64,000 nt of DNA, taken from assembly GCF_900115905.1 (NCBI RefSeq), contig NZ_FOYD01000002.1, positions 248,001 through 312,000 of the forward strand, written 5' to 3'. The notes below the pieces were generated by a model. The model had not been told where the DNA came from and ran no database searches. It worked only from the letters and a program-made list of their open reading frames with translations. This document shows, one piece after another, positions 50,707 through 58,110 of this stretch. Position 1 is the first letter of the stretch. Every line of letters begins with the position of its first letter. Position numbers and translations under genes: made by a program. The stretch is from Halopseudomonas formosensis. Its GTDB lineage: Bacteria > Pseudomonadota > Gammaproteobacteria > Pseudomonadales > Pseudomonadaceae.

Positions 50707-50746
50707 GTCCGGGGCGGGAAACTGTGGTAGGTGAAACGCCCCGGAC
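50707..50746 (-). promoter_or_regulatory. Conserved-loop hairpin 1 (nutR-like position)
   Basis: On the minus strand GTCCGGGGCG pairs with CGCCCCGGAC (10 bp) around a 20-base loop that starts TTTCACCTACCAC. It lies between cro and the CII-like gene. Hairpins at 51794 and 54497 have unrelated stems but the same loop word. Confidence 0.75.
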
Positions 50747-50758
50747 ACCCTTTTACTG

Positions 50759-50986
50759 TCAGGCGGCTTCCCTTGGGCAATCCACCAGACCGTAATGCTC
50801 TAACACCTCATGCAAGGTGACGTTGCCTCGGCTTTCGCTGGCGAGGCGCTTCATCAGCCTTACACTCGGATCTTTGGTGGCGCGAAGGATGTGCGTAGTC
50901 AGATAGTTGACCGTGGTGCTGCAGCGAGCTGCATAGGCTGCAAGCTCCTCCTCATCCAGCGCTTTGATGTAATCGCGCAATCTCAT
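50759..50986 (-). CDS. Cro-like repressor
   Basis: A 75-residue DNA-binding protein. ATG 50986 follows AAGGAGG. LRDYIKALDEEELAAYAARC, STTVNYLTTHILRATKDPSV and RLMKRLASESRGNVTLHEVL form a Cro/CI-type helix-turn-helix. It is divergent from the CI-like gene and begins the leftward operon. Confidence 0.85.
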   Translation of the reverse strand: MRLRDYIKALDEEELAAYAARCSTTVNYLTTHILRATKDPSVRLMKRLASESRGNVTLHEVLEHYGLVDCPREAA

Positions 50987-51008
50987 GTTCGCGTCCTCCT
51001 TTTCGGTA

Positions 51009-51037
51009 AAGATACCTGTCAGGTTGTTTTTACGCAA
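51009..51037 (-). promoter_or_regulatory. pR-like promoter
   Basis: TTGCGT (51037-51032) and TATCTT (51014-51009) on the minus strand, 17 bases apart, direct transcription to cro. The spacer and -10 overlap operator 51014-51024. Confidence 0.75.
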
Positions 51038-51065
51038 TACCCGTCAGCTTATTTACCTGTGAGGT
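51014..51065. promoter_or_regulatory. OR-like operators (three sites)
   Basis: ACCTGTCAGGT (51014-51024), ACCCGTCAGCT (51039-51049) and ACCTGTGAGGT (51055-51065) are 11-bp near-palindromes between cro and cI. Two more copies lie at 51753 and 51773. Confidence 0.85.
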
Positions 51066-51087
51066 ATTTTTACCCACACTTGAGCCC

Positions 51088-51723
51088 ATGACCATTTACG
51101 ACACGCGCTACAAGCACGTACGCCATCTGCTCGAACAAAAGGACTTGAAACTCAAGGACCTTGCCGAGCGCATAGGAAAATCACCTGGGCAGGTCTCCTC
51201 CTTCGCGGGCACCAATCCGACCAAGAAGATTGGCGATCAGATCGCGCGGGAGATCGAGCAGGCCTTCACACTCCCACGGGGCTACCTGGACTCACCCTTC
51301 CAGCACAACGTCAGCCCGGCAGGGGAGCTCGGACGGAAGTTGCCAGTGATAGGGAGTGTTATGGCTGGTTCGTTTTGCGAGGCCTTTGATGAATTCAACC
51401 CCGGCGATGCCGAGGAATGGATTGAGGCACCCGGCCCAGTGGGCCCAAACGCCTTCGTACTTCGTATTGAGGGAGTGAGCATGGAGCCTCGCTTCATGGA
51501 AGGAGACAAGGTAGTCATCGACCCAGCACTGGACGCCACCCCGGGCTCCTTCGTCGTAGCCAAGCGCATCAGCGACCAAGCCGTGACATTCAAACAGCTC
51601 CGCAGGGAGGGCGACGACTTTTACCTGTACGCGCTGAATGAGGCCTGGCCCGAGCGCGTTATAAAGCTGACAGAGGAGTGGCACATCTGCGGCCGCGCCA
51701 GGTGGAAGATATCTGACCTGTAA
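51088..51723 (+). CDS. CI-like prophage repressor (LexA/S24 family)
   Basis: A 211-residue repressor. Residues 1-60 hold the helix-turn-helix (LKDLAERIGKSPGQVSSFAG). The self-cleavage site is A93-G94 (GSVMAGS), with the Ser131 (GVSMEP) and Lys159 (VVAKR) dyad, so RecA-stimulated induction is expected. It would bind the five ACCTGNSAGGT sites on both sides of its gene. Confidence 0.93.
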   Translation: MTIYDTRYKHVRHLLEQKDLKLKDLAERIGKSPGQVSSFAGTNPTKKIGDQIAREIEQAFTLPRGYLDSPFQHNVSPAGELGRKLPVIGSVMAGSFCEAFDEFNPGDAEEWIEAPGPVGPNAFVLRIEGVSMEPRFMEGDKVVIDPALDATPGSFVVAKRISDQAVTFKQLRREGDDFYLYALNEAWPERVIKLTEEWHICGRARWKISDL

Positions 51724-51752
51724 AACCACCCCGTAACACCACCCACAAAAAC

Positions 51753-51783
51753 ACCTGCGAGGTATTGCAAATACCTGACAGGT
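51753..51783. promoter_or_regulatory. OL-like operators (two sites)
   Basis: ACCTGCGAGGT (51753-51763) and ACCTGACAGGT (51773-51783) match the OR-like sites. They lie 29 bases after the repressor gene and overlap the rightward early promoter. Confidence 0.85.
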
Positions 51784-51793
51784 GGTCTAGATT
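51765..51793 (+). promoter_or_regulatory. pL-like promoter
   Basis: TTGCAA (51765-51770) and TAGATT (51788-51793), 17 bases apart, flank operator 51773-51783. Transcription would start at about 51800, inside the left arm of the hairpin at 51794. Confidence 0.65.
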
Positions 51794-51828
51794 GGCGTTG
51801 AACTCACCTACCACACAGGTTCAACGCC
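51794..51828 (+). promoter_or_regulatory. Conserved-loop hairpin 2 (nutL-like position)
   Basis: GGCGTTGAAC pairs with GTTCAACGCC (10 bp) around a loop TCACCTACCACACAG. The right arm ends directly at the ATG of the first gene of the operon, so the structure could also mask its ribosome site. Confidence 0.75.
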
Positions 51829-52017
51829 ATGTCTGCACAACAATGTCGCATCTATCTGCACCCAGCTGCAGCCAGTAACCCCGCAGTGATTCGCGCCGTC
51901 ATGGCCCGCACCGGGCTGACCGTCGTGATCGGCGGCAACCACAAGGCTGCCACCCTCCAACAGTCGCGCAGGCCTGCACCGGCCGACTTCGACCCGTTCG
52001 GCGGAGGTGCGGCATGA
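51829..52017 (+). CDS. Small early protein, first gene of the rightward operon
   Basis: A 62-residue protein (MSAQQCRIYLHPAAASNPAV, then IRAVMARTGLTVVIGGNHKA). It holds the position of lambda N but is not arginine-rich. Its start codon abuts the hairpin at 51794, so translation may be regulated by that structure. Function unknown. Confidence 0.7.
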   Translation: MSAQQCRIYLHPAAASNPAVIRAVMARTGLTVVIGGNHKAATLQQSRRPAPADFDPFGGGAA

Positions 52018-52304
52018 GACTCCAGTTGACCCAGCACGGCGTGCTGCTGCTCGCCACCCAGCTGCGCCTGGACGGGACCTTCGTGCATCAGCTCGTCCGC
52101 ACCGGCACCGCCCTGCCCTGCCGAACGCTGGAAACCGTCCAGCTGTCCGTCGCCCAGGAACCGAAAGCGGTCAACCTGACACTGCGCCACCGCAGCAGCA
52201 TGCACAGCATCAGCATCCCCCGCACAAGCCTGCGCGAAGTGATGCAGACCGCCCAGCAATGGATAGAAGGCGCCCTGAACGGGGAGCTGGAGGCGGCGGC
52301 ATGA
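52014..52304 (+). CDS. Small early phage protein
   Basis: A 96-residue protein that overlaps its neighbours by 4 bp (ATGA). It has an alternating strand region (GVLLLATQLRLDGTFVHQLV) and a C-terminal helix (REVMQTAQQWIEGAL). Family not recognised. Confidence 0.65.
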   Translation: MRLQLTQHGVLLLATQLRLDGTFVHQLVRTGTALPCRTLETVQLSVAQEPKAVNLTLRHRSSMHSISIPRTSLREVMQTAQQWIEGALNGELEAAA

Positions 52305-52549
52305 GCATCCAGTCCAGCACACAGATCGGCGGGCAGCAGGACGAGTTTGTCCAGGTGCTGGTGTCCGTGCTCAAGCGCCTGCGGCGCGCCACCGATGGCG
52401 GGTTCCGCGCCATGTACTACGGCATGGCGTTGGGGTACGTCAGTCTGGCGTTTCGCCTCGGCCTGATCGGCTGGGCTCAGTACGAGCGCCTGGCTGACCT
52501 GGCCATGAATGCAGCCGACTACGCCCAACGGGAGGCCCGCCATGCATAA
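52301..52549 (+). CDS. Small early phage protein
   Basis: An 82-residue protein starting at ATG 52301 in a 4-bp overlap. It is mostly helical (VQVLVSVLKRLRRATDGGFR, LADLAMNAADYAQREARHA). Similar short ORFs in Pseudomonas phages have no known role. Confidence 0.65.
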   Translation: MSIQSSTQIGGQQDEFVQVLVSVLKRLRRATDGGFRAMYYGMALGYVSLAFRLGLIGWAQYERLADLAMNAADYAQREARHA

Positions 52550-52979
52550 CCAGACCCTGGCCCAGGTGGCGCGCCGGCTGGGCACCGGTCGCAATCGGCT
52601 GATCAGCCAGCTCAAGGCCATGGGCGTGATCGACCATCAACGCCTGCCTGCGCAGCGGTATATCGACGCCGGATACTTCACTGTCGAGCTACGCCAGCAC
52701 ACCCGCAATCCGAGCTGGAATAATGGCAGGGGCCAGCTGTACAGCATGGCACTGGTCACTCCCGCCGGGGTGCGCTGGCTGAGCCAGCGCCTGGGCATAA
52801 GCGTCCGCGACATGGATCAGCCAGCGGCCACCGCGAGCCAGCTGAGCATCGCCGAGGGTGCCATCCGGCTGCTGCGCATGCACATTCAGACCCCCACCGC
52901 CGTGGACAGCGCCACCGCCCTGGCCGTGGCCGAGGAAGCGCTGCAGCTTCTGGAAGAGGCAAGGAGCAAAGCGGCATGA
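52542..52979 (+). CDS. KilAC-domain anti-repressor-like protein
   Basis: A 145-residue protein. Residues 5-80 fit the KilAC (phage antirepressor C-terminal) domain: LAQVARRLGTGRNRLISQLK then MALVTPAGVRWLSQRLG. The C-terminus is a helical tail. It lacks an N-terminal BRO/Ant domain, so it is the DNA-binding part alone. Confidence 0.8.
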   Translation: MHNQTLAQVARRLGTGRNRLISQLKAMGVIDHQRLPAQRYIDAGYFTVELRQHTRNPSWNNGRGQLYSMALVTPAGVRWLSQRLGISVRDMDQPAATASQLSIAEGAIRLLRMHIQTPTAVDSATALAVAEEALQLLEEARSKAA

Positions 52980-53251
52980 GCAAAGCCACAGAGACGGCCA
53001 CCCTGCAGCAACTGCAACGCCGCTACACCCGCCCCTACGTGACCCTGGCGGAACTGCGGGCAGACCACCTGCCCCACATCCAGACGGACAAGCACCTGCT
53101 GCGGGAGGTCGCGGAGGGGCGCATCAAGATCAAGATCTCCCGGCTGCACCGGTCCAACCGCGCACCCCGGGTAGTCACCCTGCCGGACCTGGCTGCATGG
53201 CTCGACCAGCAGCTGGTGCCCGGTAATACCAACGCCGCGGATGCGGCATAA
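52976..53251 (+). CDS. PrtN-like activator
   Basis: A 91-residue protein similar to pyocin activator PrtN: YVTLAELRADHLPHIQTDKH, LLREVAEGRIKIKISRL and VVTLPDLAAWLDQQL match its DNA-binding fold. It overlaps the previous gene by 4 bp. A clearer PrtN homologue lies at 59068. Confidence 0.7.
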   Translation: MSKATETATLQQLQRRYTRPYVTLAELRADHLPHIQTDKHLLREVAEGRIKIKISRLHRSNRAPRVVTLPDLAAWLDQQLVPGNTNAADAA

Positions 53252-53267
53252 CCCCAGGAGCTACCAC

Positions 53268-53612
53268 ATGAAAGCTACCGACCCCGGCGAATTCATCGCC
53301 AATCTCAACGCTGGCGTGTTCGCCAACCAGCTCGGCAAGGCCCTGAGCGCCGTCGCCGGTGCCGTGGTCGACCACGGCAAGAAAGGCCAGGTGAAAGTGA
53401 CCTTCGATATCAGCCAGATCGGCGAGAGCCATCAGGTGAAGATCGCCCACAAGCTGGAGTTCACCGAGCCAACAAAGCGTGGCAGCCGGCGCGAGGACAC
53501 CGCACTGGAGACGCCCATGTTCGTCACCGAGGACGGCCTCCAGCTGTTCGCCAACAACCCCACGGGGCAGCTGTTCAAGAAGGAAGACGCGCCGGTCACG
53601 CCGCGTACCTGA
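53268..53612 (+). CDS. Early phage protein of unknown function
   Basis: A 114-residue protein; CAGGAG precedes ATG 53268. The pattern FANQLGKALSAVAGAVVDHG then KGQVKVTFDISQIGESHQVK appears in proteins paired with DUF2303 genes in Pseudomonas phages. The DUF2303 gene follows at once. Confidence 0.7.
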   Translation: MKATDPGEFIANLNAGVFANQLGKALSAVAGAVVDHGKKGQVKVTFDISQIGESHQVKIAHKLEFTEPTKRGSRREDTALETPMFVTEDGLQLFANNPTGQLFKKEDAPVTPRT

Positions 53613-53646
53613 CCCCACCACCCACCTGATCGAAAGGAATGAATAC

Positions 53647-54474
53647 ATGCTTACTGTTGACGCTTTGAACCAGATCACCGCGACCCATGCCGCCGCCGCT
53701 GGCCGCGAACTGAATACCCACACACCGGCGATTCTGCTGCCGGAACACTACGCCGTGCAGCAGCTGGAGAAGCTGCAGGAGTTCCGCTCCCGCTTTCGCG
53801 GCAGCATGACCACGACCAGCCTGCCGGACTTCTGTTCGCACGTGGAGCGCCGAGTGAAGAACAAAGGGCCTGATGATGTTGCCGATGGCTTCATTGACGC
53901 GGACACCATGAGCTGCAAGGTGTTTTTCAACCTGGGCGACGAGGGTGCGCCAGGCCACGCCGACGACACTGCCAGCCTCAAGCTGAAGCCCACAGCCGCG
54001 TTCGCCGCCGTGCGAGGTCTCGCTGGCCAACGCTTGAGCCAGAGCCAACTGGCGGAATGGATCGAGGACTGGGCGTCCTTCCTGCAGGTTGTCGGTACCC
54101 AGGGCGAAGACATCCCCGTGGGCGTGGCCGTTCAGAAGATCCGGACCATCACCGTGAAAGCCACCGCCGAGCGGACCAGCACTGAAAGCAACTTCAGCGC
54201 CGGGCGCAGCACCATGGATCAGATCGAGGCCGCACACGCTGAACAACAGCCTGCCGACCTGCTGTTCACCTGCAGCCCCTATGAAGGCCTGTCACCGCGC
54301 ACCATTGTCCTGCGCCTGAGCATTATCACCGGCGAGAAGCCCACGCTCGTTGCGCGGTGGGTACAGCAAGAGGCCCAGGAGGAAGAGATCGCGCAGGAGT
54401 TCAAGGAGGTGCTGCGCGCCGATATCGGCGAAATCACCAACCTGACCCTGGGCAGCTTCAACCCGGGCAACTGA
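53647..54474 (+). CDS. DUF2303 (YfdQ) family protein
   Basis: A 275-residue protein with DUF2303 features: HTPAILLPEHYAVQQLEKLQ, FRSRFRGSMTTTSLPDFCSH, FNLGDEGAPGHADDTASLKL and PTAAFAAV. It is a conserved early phage protein of unknown biochemical role, often near recombination genes. Confidence 0.88.
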   Translation: MLTVDALNQITATHAAAAGRELNTHTPAILLPEHYAVQQLEKLQEFRSRFRGSMTTTSLPDFCSHVERRVKNKGPDDVADGFIDADTMSCKVFFNLGDEGAPGHADDTASLKLKPTAAFAAVRGLAGQRLSQSQLAEWIEDWASFLQVVGTQGEDIPVGVAVQKIRTITVKATAERTSTESNFSAGRSTMDQIEAAHAEQQPADLLFTCSPYEGLSPRTIVLRLSIITGEKPTLVARWVQQEAQEEEIAQEFKEVLRADIGEITNLTLGSFNPGN

Positions 54475-54490
54475 TTCCAACAACACAGCC

Positions 54491-54544
54491 ATGAAAGCCC
54501 GCCGCCGTTTCACCTACCACCCTTTTTCCGGCGGCGGGCAATAG
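54491..54544 (+). CDS. Possible 17-residue leader peptide spanning hairpin 3
   Basis: ATG 54491 opens a frame MKARRRFTYHPFSGGGQ that stops at TAG 54544, whose last base begins the GGAGA ribosome site of the next gene. The frame runs through both arms of the hairpin at 54497. No good ribosome site is visible upstream, so it may be chance. Confidence 0.25.
   Translation: MKARRRFTYHPFSGGGQ
54497..54539 (+). promoter_or_regulatory. Conserved-loop hairpin 3 (internal early operon)
   Basis: GCCCGCCGCCG pairs perfectly with CGGCGGCGGGC (11 bp) around a 21-base loop that starts TTTCACCTACCAC. It lies between the DUF2303 gene and the next early gene, on the transcribed strand. The stem sequence is unrelated to hairpins 1 and 2. 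Confidence 0.75.
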
Positions 54545-54554
54545 GAGACATGCC

Positions 54555-55070
54555 ATGACCTTCTACCACATCGTTGTCGCCGCGCTTGGGTGCTTTATCC
54601 TGCTGGTCGCCGCCAGCCTGCTGGGGCGCGAAGCGTACCGGCGCGGCCGGGCCCACGCACAGCCGATGCTCGACCAACTGCGCACTGACTACGCCTACGC
54701 CCTGGAGCAACAGGACGAACGCCACCGCGAGCAACTGGACGAGCAACGCGTCGATTACCAGCGCCAGTTCCGCCAGCTCAACAACCTGCTGCAGGAAACC
54801 CGCAGCACTGCCACCGCCGCCCAGGCCGAGTATGGTCGCCTGCATGACGAGCTGGCTGCCAAGCTGCAGGCCACCCAGGCCGCTGCCCTGTCCGCCACCG
54901 AGATCCAGCTGCTCGAGGACATGACCGCCAAGCTGCGCCTGGCCAGCCCCGTCCTGCATGCCCACCAGCAGTTTGCCGACGCCCGCATGACCAAGGAGCT
55001 GGCCGGCCGGGGTGAGGTCCTGCTCAGCCGCCTGCGCCCCCTCATCGCCACAGAGGAGGACGCAGCATGA
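54555..55070 (+). CDS. Membrane-anchored coiled-coil phage protein
   Basis: A 171-residue protein with one N-terminal membrane segment (residues 4-24, YHIVVAALGCFILLVAASLL) and a long cytosolic coiled coil (REQLDEQRVDYQRQFRQLNN). GGAGA precedes ATG 54555. Function unknown; it could be a superinfection or membrane-remodelling factor. Confidence 0.65.
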   Translation: MTFYHIVVAALGCFILLVAASLLGREAYRRGRAHAQPMLDQLRTDYAYALEQQDERHREQLDEQRVDYQRQFRQLNNLLQETRSTATAAQAEYGRLHDELAAKLQATQAAALSATEIQLLEDMTAKLRLASPVLHAHQQFADARMTKELAGRGEVLLSRLRPLIATEEDAA

Positions 55071-55348
55071 ATGTGAATACCCCCACCGCCGCCGACCTGA
55101 CAGCCGAGATCAACCGCAGCCGCGACAGCATCCAGCGCCTTATCCACGCCCACCCCCGGGCAGAGCGCATCGCGCAGATGGACAACGGCATCAGCCCGCT
55201 GGAGATGACCGATGACTGCCGCCGCGCCGTGGCCACCATCCGCTACCACCAGGCGCGCATCGCCGAGCTGGAGGAGCAACTGGAGCTGATCGACGCCGCT
55301 GCTGCAGCTGCCGCTCACCGAGCAGCCTGTTTGAGGGAGATTGCGTGA
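55067..55348 (+). CDS. Small early phage protein
   Basis: A 93-residue helical protein (AEINRSRDSIQRLIHAHPRA, HQARIAELEEQLELIDAAAA). It overlaps both neighbours by a few bases. Family not recognised. Confidence 0.6.
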   Translation: MNVNTPTAADLTAEINRSRDSIQRLIHAHPRAERIAQMDNGISPLEMTDDCRRAVATIRYHQARIAELEEQLELIDAAAAAAAHRAACLREIA

Positions 55349-55698
55349 TGCGTGCACCCGATTTCCTGAAAGCCGGCCTGGGCCACATGCAGGACCGGGC
55401 CGTGACTTACGACAAGCCACAGGGCGAACGCAGCATGGGCATGACCGTCGCCCTGGCCAACGTGCTGCTGGCCGAGAAGCTGCGCGAGCCCCTCAGTGAG
55501 GAGGACGGCTGGAATTTCATGGAGCTGCTGAAGCTGGTCCGCTCCAAGCAGGGCGAATTCAAAGCCGACAACTACGAAGACCGGGCGGCCTATGCCGGGC
55601 TGGCGGGCGAAGCTGCGTTCGACGAGCGCGGGCCCAAGGCTGCCGACCAGGACTGCATCTTCATCGAGGCAGCGCCGCCTGCAGGAGGCCGGTCATGA
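55348..55698 (+). CDS. DUF6378-like phage protein
   Basis: A 116-residue protein. The core (AVTYDKPQGERSMGMTVALA, DGWNFMELLKLVRSKQGEFK, DNYEDRAAYAGLAGEAAF) matches the short helical DUF6378 family, related in pattern to MazG-like folds. ATG 55348 overlaps the stop of the previous gene. Confidence 0.75.
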   Translation: MRAPDFLKAGLGHMQDRAVTYDKPQGERSMGMTVALANVLLAEKLREPLSEEDGWNFMELLKLVRSKQGEFKADNYEDRAAYAGLAGEAAFDERGPKAADQDCIFIEAAPPAGGRS

Positions 55699-56543
55699 AA
55701 GCCAGAACCGACCAAGCCCGCACCGTGATCATCGGCGAGGCCCGCTCGCCGGTGGGCGTAAGCCTGGGCCTTCGCCTGATCGGTGACGAAGAAGTGGCCG
55801 CCATCACGCTCACCCAGCACGACCAAGCTGTCATCCTACACTGCGCCGACCAGGCGCATGCTGCGCGGATAGCGGCGGCGATTCAGGGGCGGCAGCCGCT
55901 TGCAGCAGAGGCCCCCAGGGTAGAGGCGAAGGCGACATCGATGGCGGATTGCCAGTTGGTGCCATTCCCGCCAACCCCGGAAATGGTCAGCGCCGCAGCA
56001 GAAGCATACATGCCCTTTGGCGACATGGAGCTGGCGTTGCGGATGGCGATACTGGCCGCGCCTGCTGTGCAGGGGGAGCCGGTAGGCGAGGTGCGCTTTG
56101 AGCTTGGCGCGCCATCTTCCATATTCGCAGAGCTGTACAGCAAGAGCCTTCCCGTTCTTGCTCCGGGTACCAAGCTGTACGCTGCCCCGCAGCCCGCAGA
56201 ACAGCAGCCCTTCGAATGGCCGAGGCTGGACAGGCCTGCAAAGGTGGGGGCGGGACGTTTTGGCAAGGGCGTTTCCTCCCGTCTGGTGATCGAGGCGGCA
56301 CAGCGGCAGTACGAATACGACGTGACGCCGGAGAAGGAAGCCGAGCGCATAGCGAAATTCGCTGACTTCCGGAAGGAGGTGCTGCAACCGGTGCTGGCCG
56401 CAGCCGGGCTGGTGGAGGCGCTGGAGGCAATCGTTTCCCACCACGACGAATATTTCGGGGACAGTTCCGCAGAATCCAAAATGCCTTGGATAGAGCAAGC
56501 CCGCTCCGCCTTGGCCACCTACCGCAAAGGGGGGGCAGAATGA
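55695..56543 (+). CDS. Early phage protein with composite domains
   Basis: A 282-residue protein. Residues 10-65 look like a small alpha/beta module, the middle has PTPEMVSAAAEAYMPFGDME, and the LYAAPQ tag near residue 174 is shared by many phage proteins that end in a common short module. The C-terminal helix (AAGLVEALEAIVSHHDEYFG) is like the Lar/Ead-type phage proteins. No enzymatic motif. Confidence 0.6.
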   Translation: MKARTDQARTVIIGEARSPVGVSLGLRLIGDEEVAAITLTQHDQAVILHCADQAHAARIAAAIQGRQPLAAEAPRVEAKATSMADCQLVPFPPTPEMVSAAAEAYMPFGDMELALRMAILAAPAVQGEPVGEVRFELGAPSSIFAELYSKSLPVLAPGTKLYAAPQPAEQQPFEWPRLDRPAKVGAGRFGKGVSSRLVIEAAQRQYEYDVTPEKEAERIAKFADFRKEVLQPVLAAAGLVEALEAIVSHHDEYFGDSSAESKMPWIEQARSALATYRKGGAE

Positions 56544-56806
56544 TCGACATTATCCATTCGACCACCCACGTAGCTGGCGGCCTGCTGCTAATTGCATTCG
56601 GTATGCTGGCAGCGGCGGGGGCCATAGTGCTGGCCGGCGCGCTGCTTTTTGAGGCCTGCAAATACTTCATTAAGCGCGGGATTATCGAAACCTACAACGT
56701 CGCGTCTGTCCGCTATTACATGGCCGTGATGGTCCAGCTGGGGCGGACCGGACTGCTCAAGCACGTTGAAGATGCGCGCAGGGAGCCCAGCCATGACAAC
56801 CAATAA
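56540..56806 (+). CDS. Small membrane phage protein
   Basis: An 88-residue protein with a hydrophobic segment (residues 11-37, VAGGLLLIAFGMLAAAGAIV then LAGALLF) and a basic tail. It overlaps the preceding gene by 4 bp. It may be an exclusion or early membrane factor; not recognised. Confidence 0.6.
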   Translation: MIDIIHSTTHVAGGLLLIAFGMLAAAGAIVLAGALLFEACKYFIKRGIIETYNVASVRYYMAVMVQLGRTGLLKHVEDARREPSHDNQ

Positions 56807-57209
56807 GCCCGAGGTGGTGGCATGGATCTGGGACTATCGTGGCCGACATATGGCCACCACAGATTACAGCCAAGCGCTTGAATTGGCGGAGCCGCCCTAT
56901 CCCACTGAGGTCGAGCCCCTCATCCGCCTCGCCGACTACCAAAGGTTGCAAGCTGATCACGAAAGGTTGCAAGCCGAGTGCGAGAAGCTGCGCAAGGATG
57001 CGGCCACAGAGCGGCAAATCCAACGGGCAGCCCAGCACTTACCGGAGGGCTGGAGGATTACCGTCGAGGTCGAAAAAGATGCCGGCTGGATTGATGCTTT
57101 CAACCCGGATGGCAGCAGGATTGAGATTGATTGGATCGGGAGCCTGGCCGAACAGATTGAACAGGCCATCGACACCGCCATGCAGGAGGCCGCCCATGAA
57201 AGCCATTGA
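56793..57209 (+). CDS. Early phage protein of unknown function
   Basis: A 138-residue protein with a coiled-coil middle (DYQRLQADHERLQAECEKLR) and a mixed C-terminal domain (GWRITVEVEKDAGWIDAFNP). It overlaps both neighbours (14 bp each). Family not recognised. Confidence 0.6.
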   Translation: MTTNKPEVVAWIWDYRGRHMATTDYSQALELAEPPYPTEVEPLIRLADYQRLQADHERLQAECEKLRKDAATERQIQRAAQHLPEGWRITVEVEKDAGWIDAFNPDGSRIEIDWIGSLAEQIEQAIDTAMQEAAHESH

Positions 57210-58110
57210 TCTGTTCGCCGGCGCGGGCGGGTTTTCCACCGGCGCGGCGATGGCTGGGTGCGAGGTGGTATGGGCAGCAAACCACTGGCCCGAGGCGGTG
57301 CGCTGGCATGCAGCCAATCACCCGGACGCCGAGCATGTTTGCCAGGATCTGCACCAGGCCCGCTGGGAGGACGTCCCTGCCCATGACCTCATGCTGGCCA
57401 GCCCCTGCTGTCAGGGGCACAGCAAGGCCCGGGGCAAGGCGCACGGTAACCCGCAGCATGATGCCAGCCGCTCAACCGCCTGGGCGGTCGTGTCCGCTGC
57501 GGAGTACCACCGGCCGGAGCTGATTGTCGTGGAGAACGTGCCGGAGTTTCTGGACTGGCAGCTCTACCGCCCGTGGGAGCTGGCCATGAATGCGCTGGGC
57601 TATTCGGTGGCCCCGCACATCATTGATGCTGCCGACCACGGCGCACCGCAGAACCGGGTGCGCATGTTTCTGGTGCTGGCCAAATCCCGGGCGCCACTGC
57701 GGCTGAACCTGCAGGCGCTGCAGCACATCCCGGCCCGCTCCTTCATCGATCTGGACAGCGGCAACTGGACCCGCATCGACAAGCCCGGCAGAGCCAGGAA
57801 CACACTGCGCCGCATCGAAGCGGGCCGGAAGGAGCATGGCGACACGTTCCTGATCAGCTACTACGGCAACACCATGACCGGCCGCAGTCTGGACAGGCCC
57901 ATCGGCACCATCACCACCCGCGACCGGTGGGCAATCGTCCATGGCGACAGCATGCGCATGCTCACCCGGTTCGAGTGCCGGGATGCGATGAGCTTCCCCG
58001 CCGACTACCAGCTGCCGGACAACCACCGCCTGGCCGTTCACCTCATGGGCAACGCCGTATGCCCGGTGCCGGTGTCGCGGCTGATCCGGGAATTGAAGGA
58101 GGCCGCATGA
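57196..58110 (+). CDS. Phage C5-cytosine DNA methyltransferase
   Basis: A 304-residue Dcm-type enzyme with motif I (DLFAGAGGFSTG), the catalytic P70-C71 (ASPCCQGHS), ENV at 113-115 (VENVPEF), QNRVRMF and the C-terminal GNAVCP motif. No restriction partner is adjacent, so it is an orphan phage methylase, probably protecting phage DNA. The recognition sequence cannot be told. Confidence 0.93.
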   Translation: MKAIDLFAGAGGFSTGAAMAGCEVVWAANHWPEAVRWHAANHPDAEHVCQDLHQARWEDVPAHDLMLASPCCQGHSKARGKAHGNPQHDASRSTAWAVVSAAEYHRPELIVVENVPEFLDWQLYRPWELAMNALGYSVAPHIIDAADHGAPQNRVRMFLVLAKSRAPLRLNLQALQHIPARSFIDLDSGNWTRIDKPGRARNTLRRIEAGRKEHGDTFLISYYGNTMTGRSLDRPIGTITTRDRWAIVHGDSMRMLTRFECRDAMSFPADYQLPDNHRLAVHLMGNAVCPVPVSRLIRELKEAA

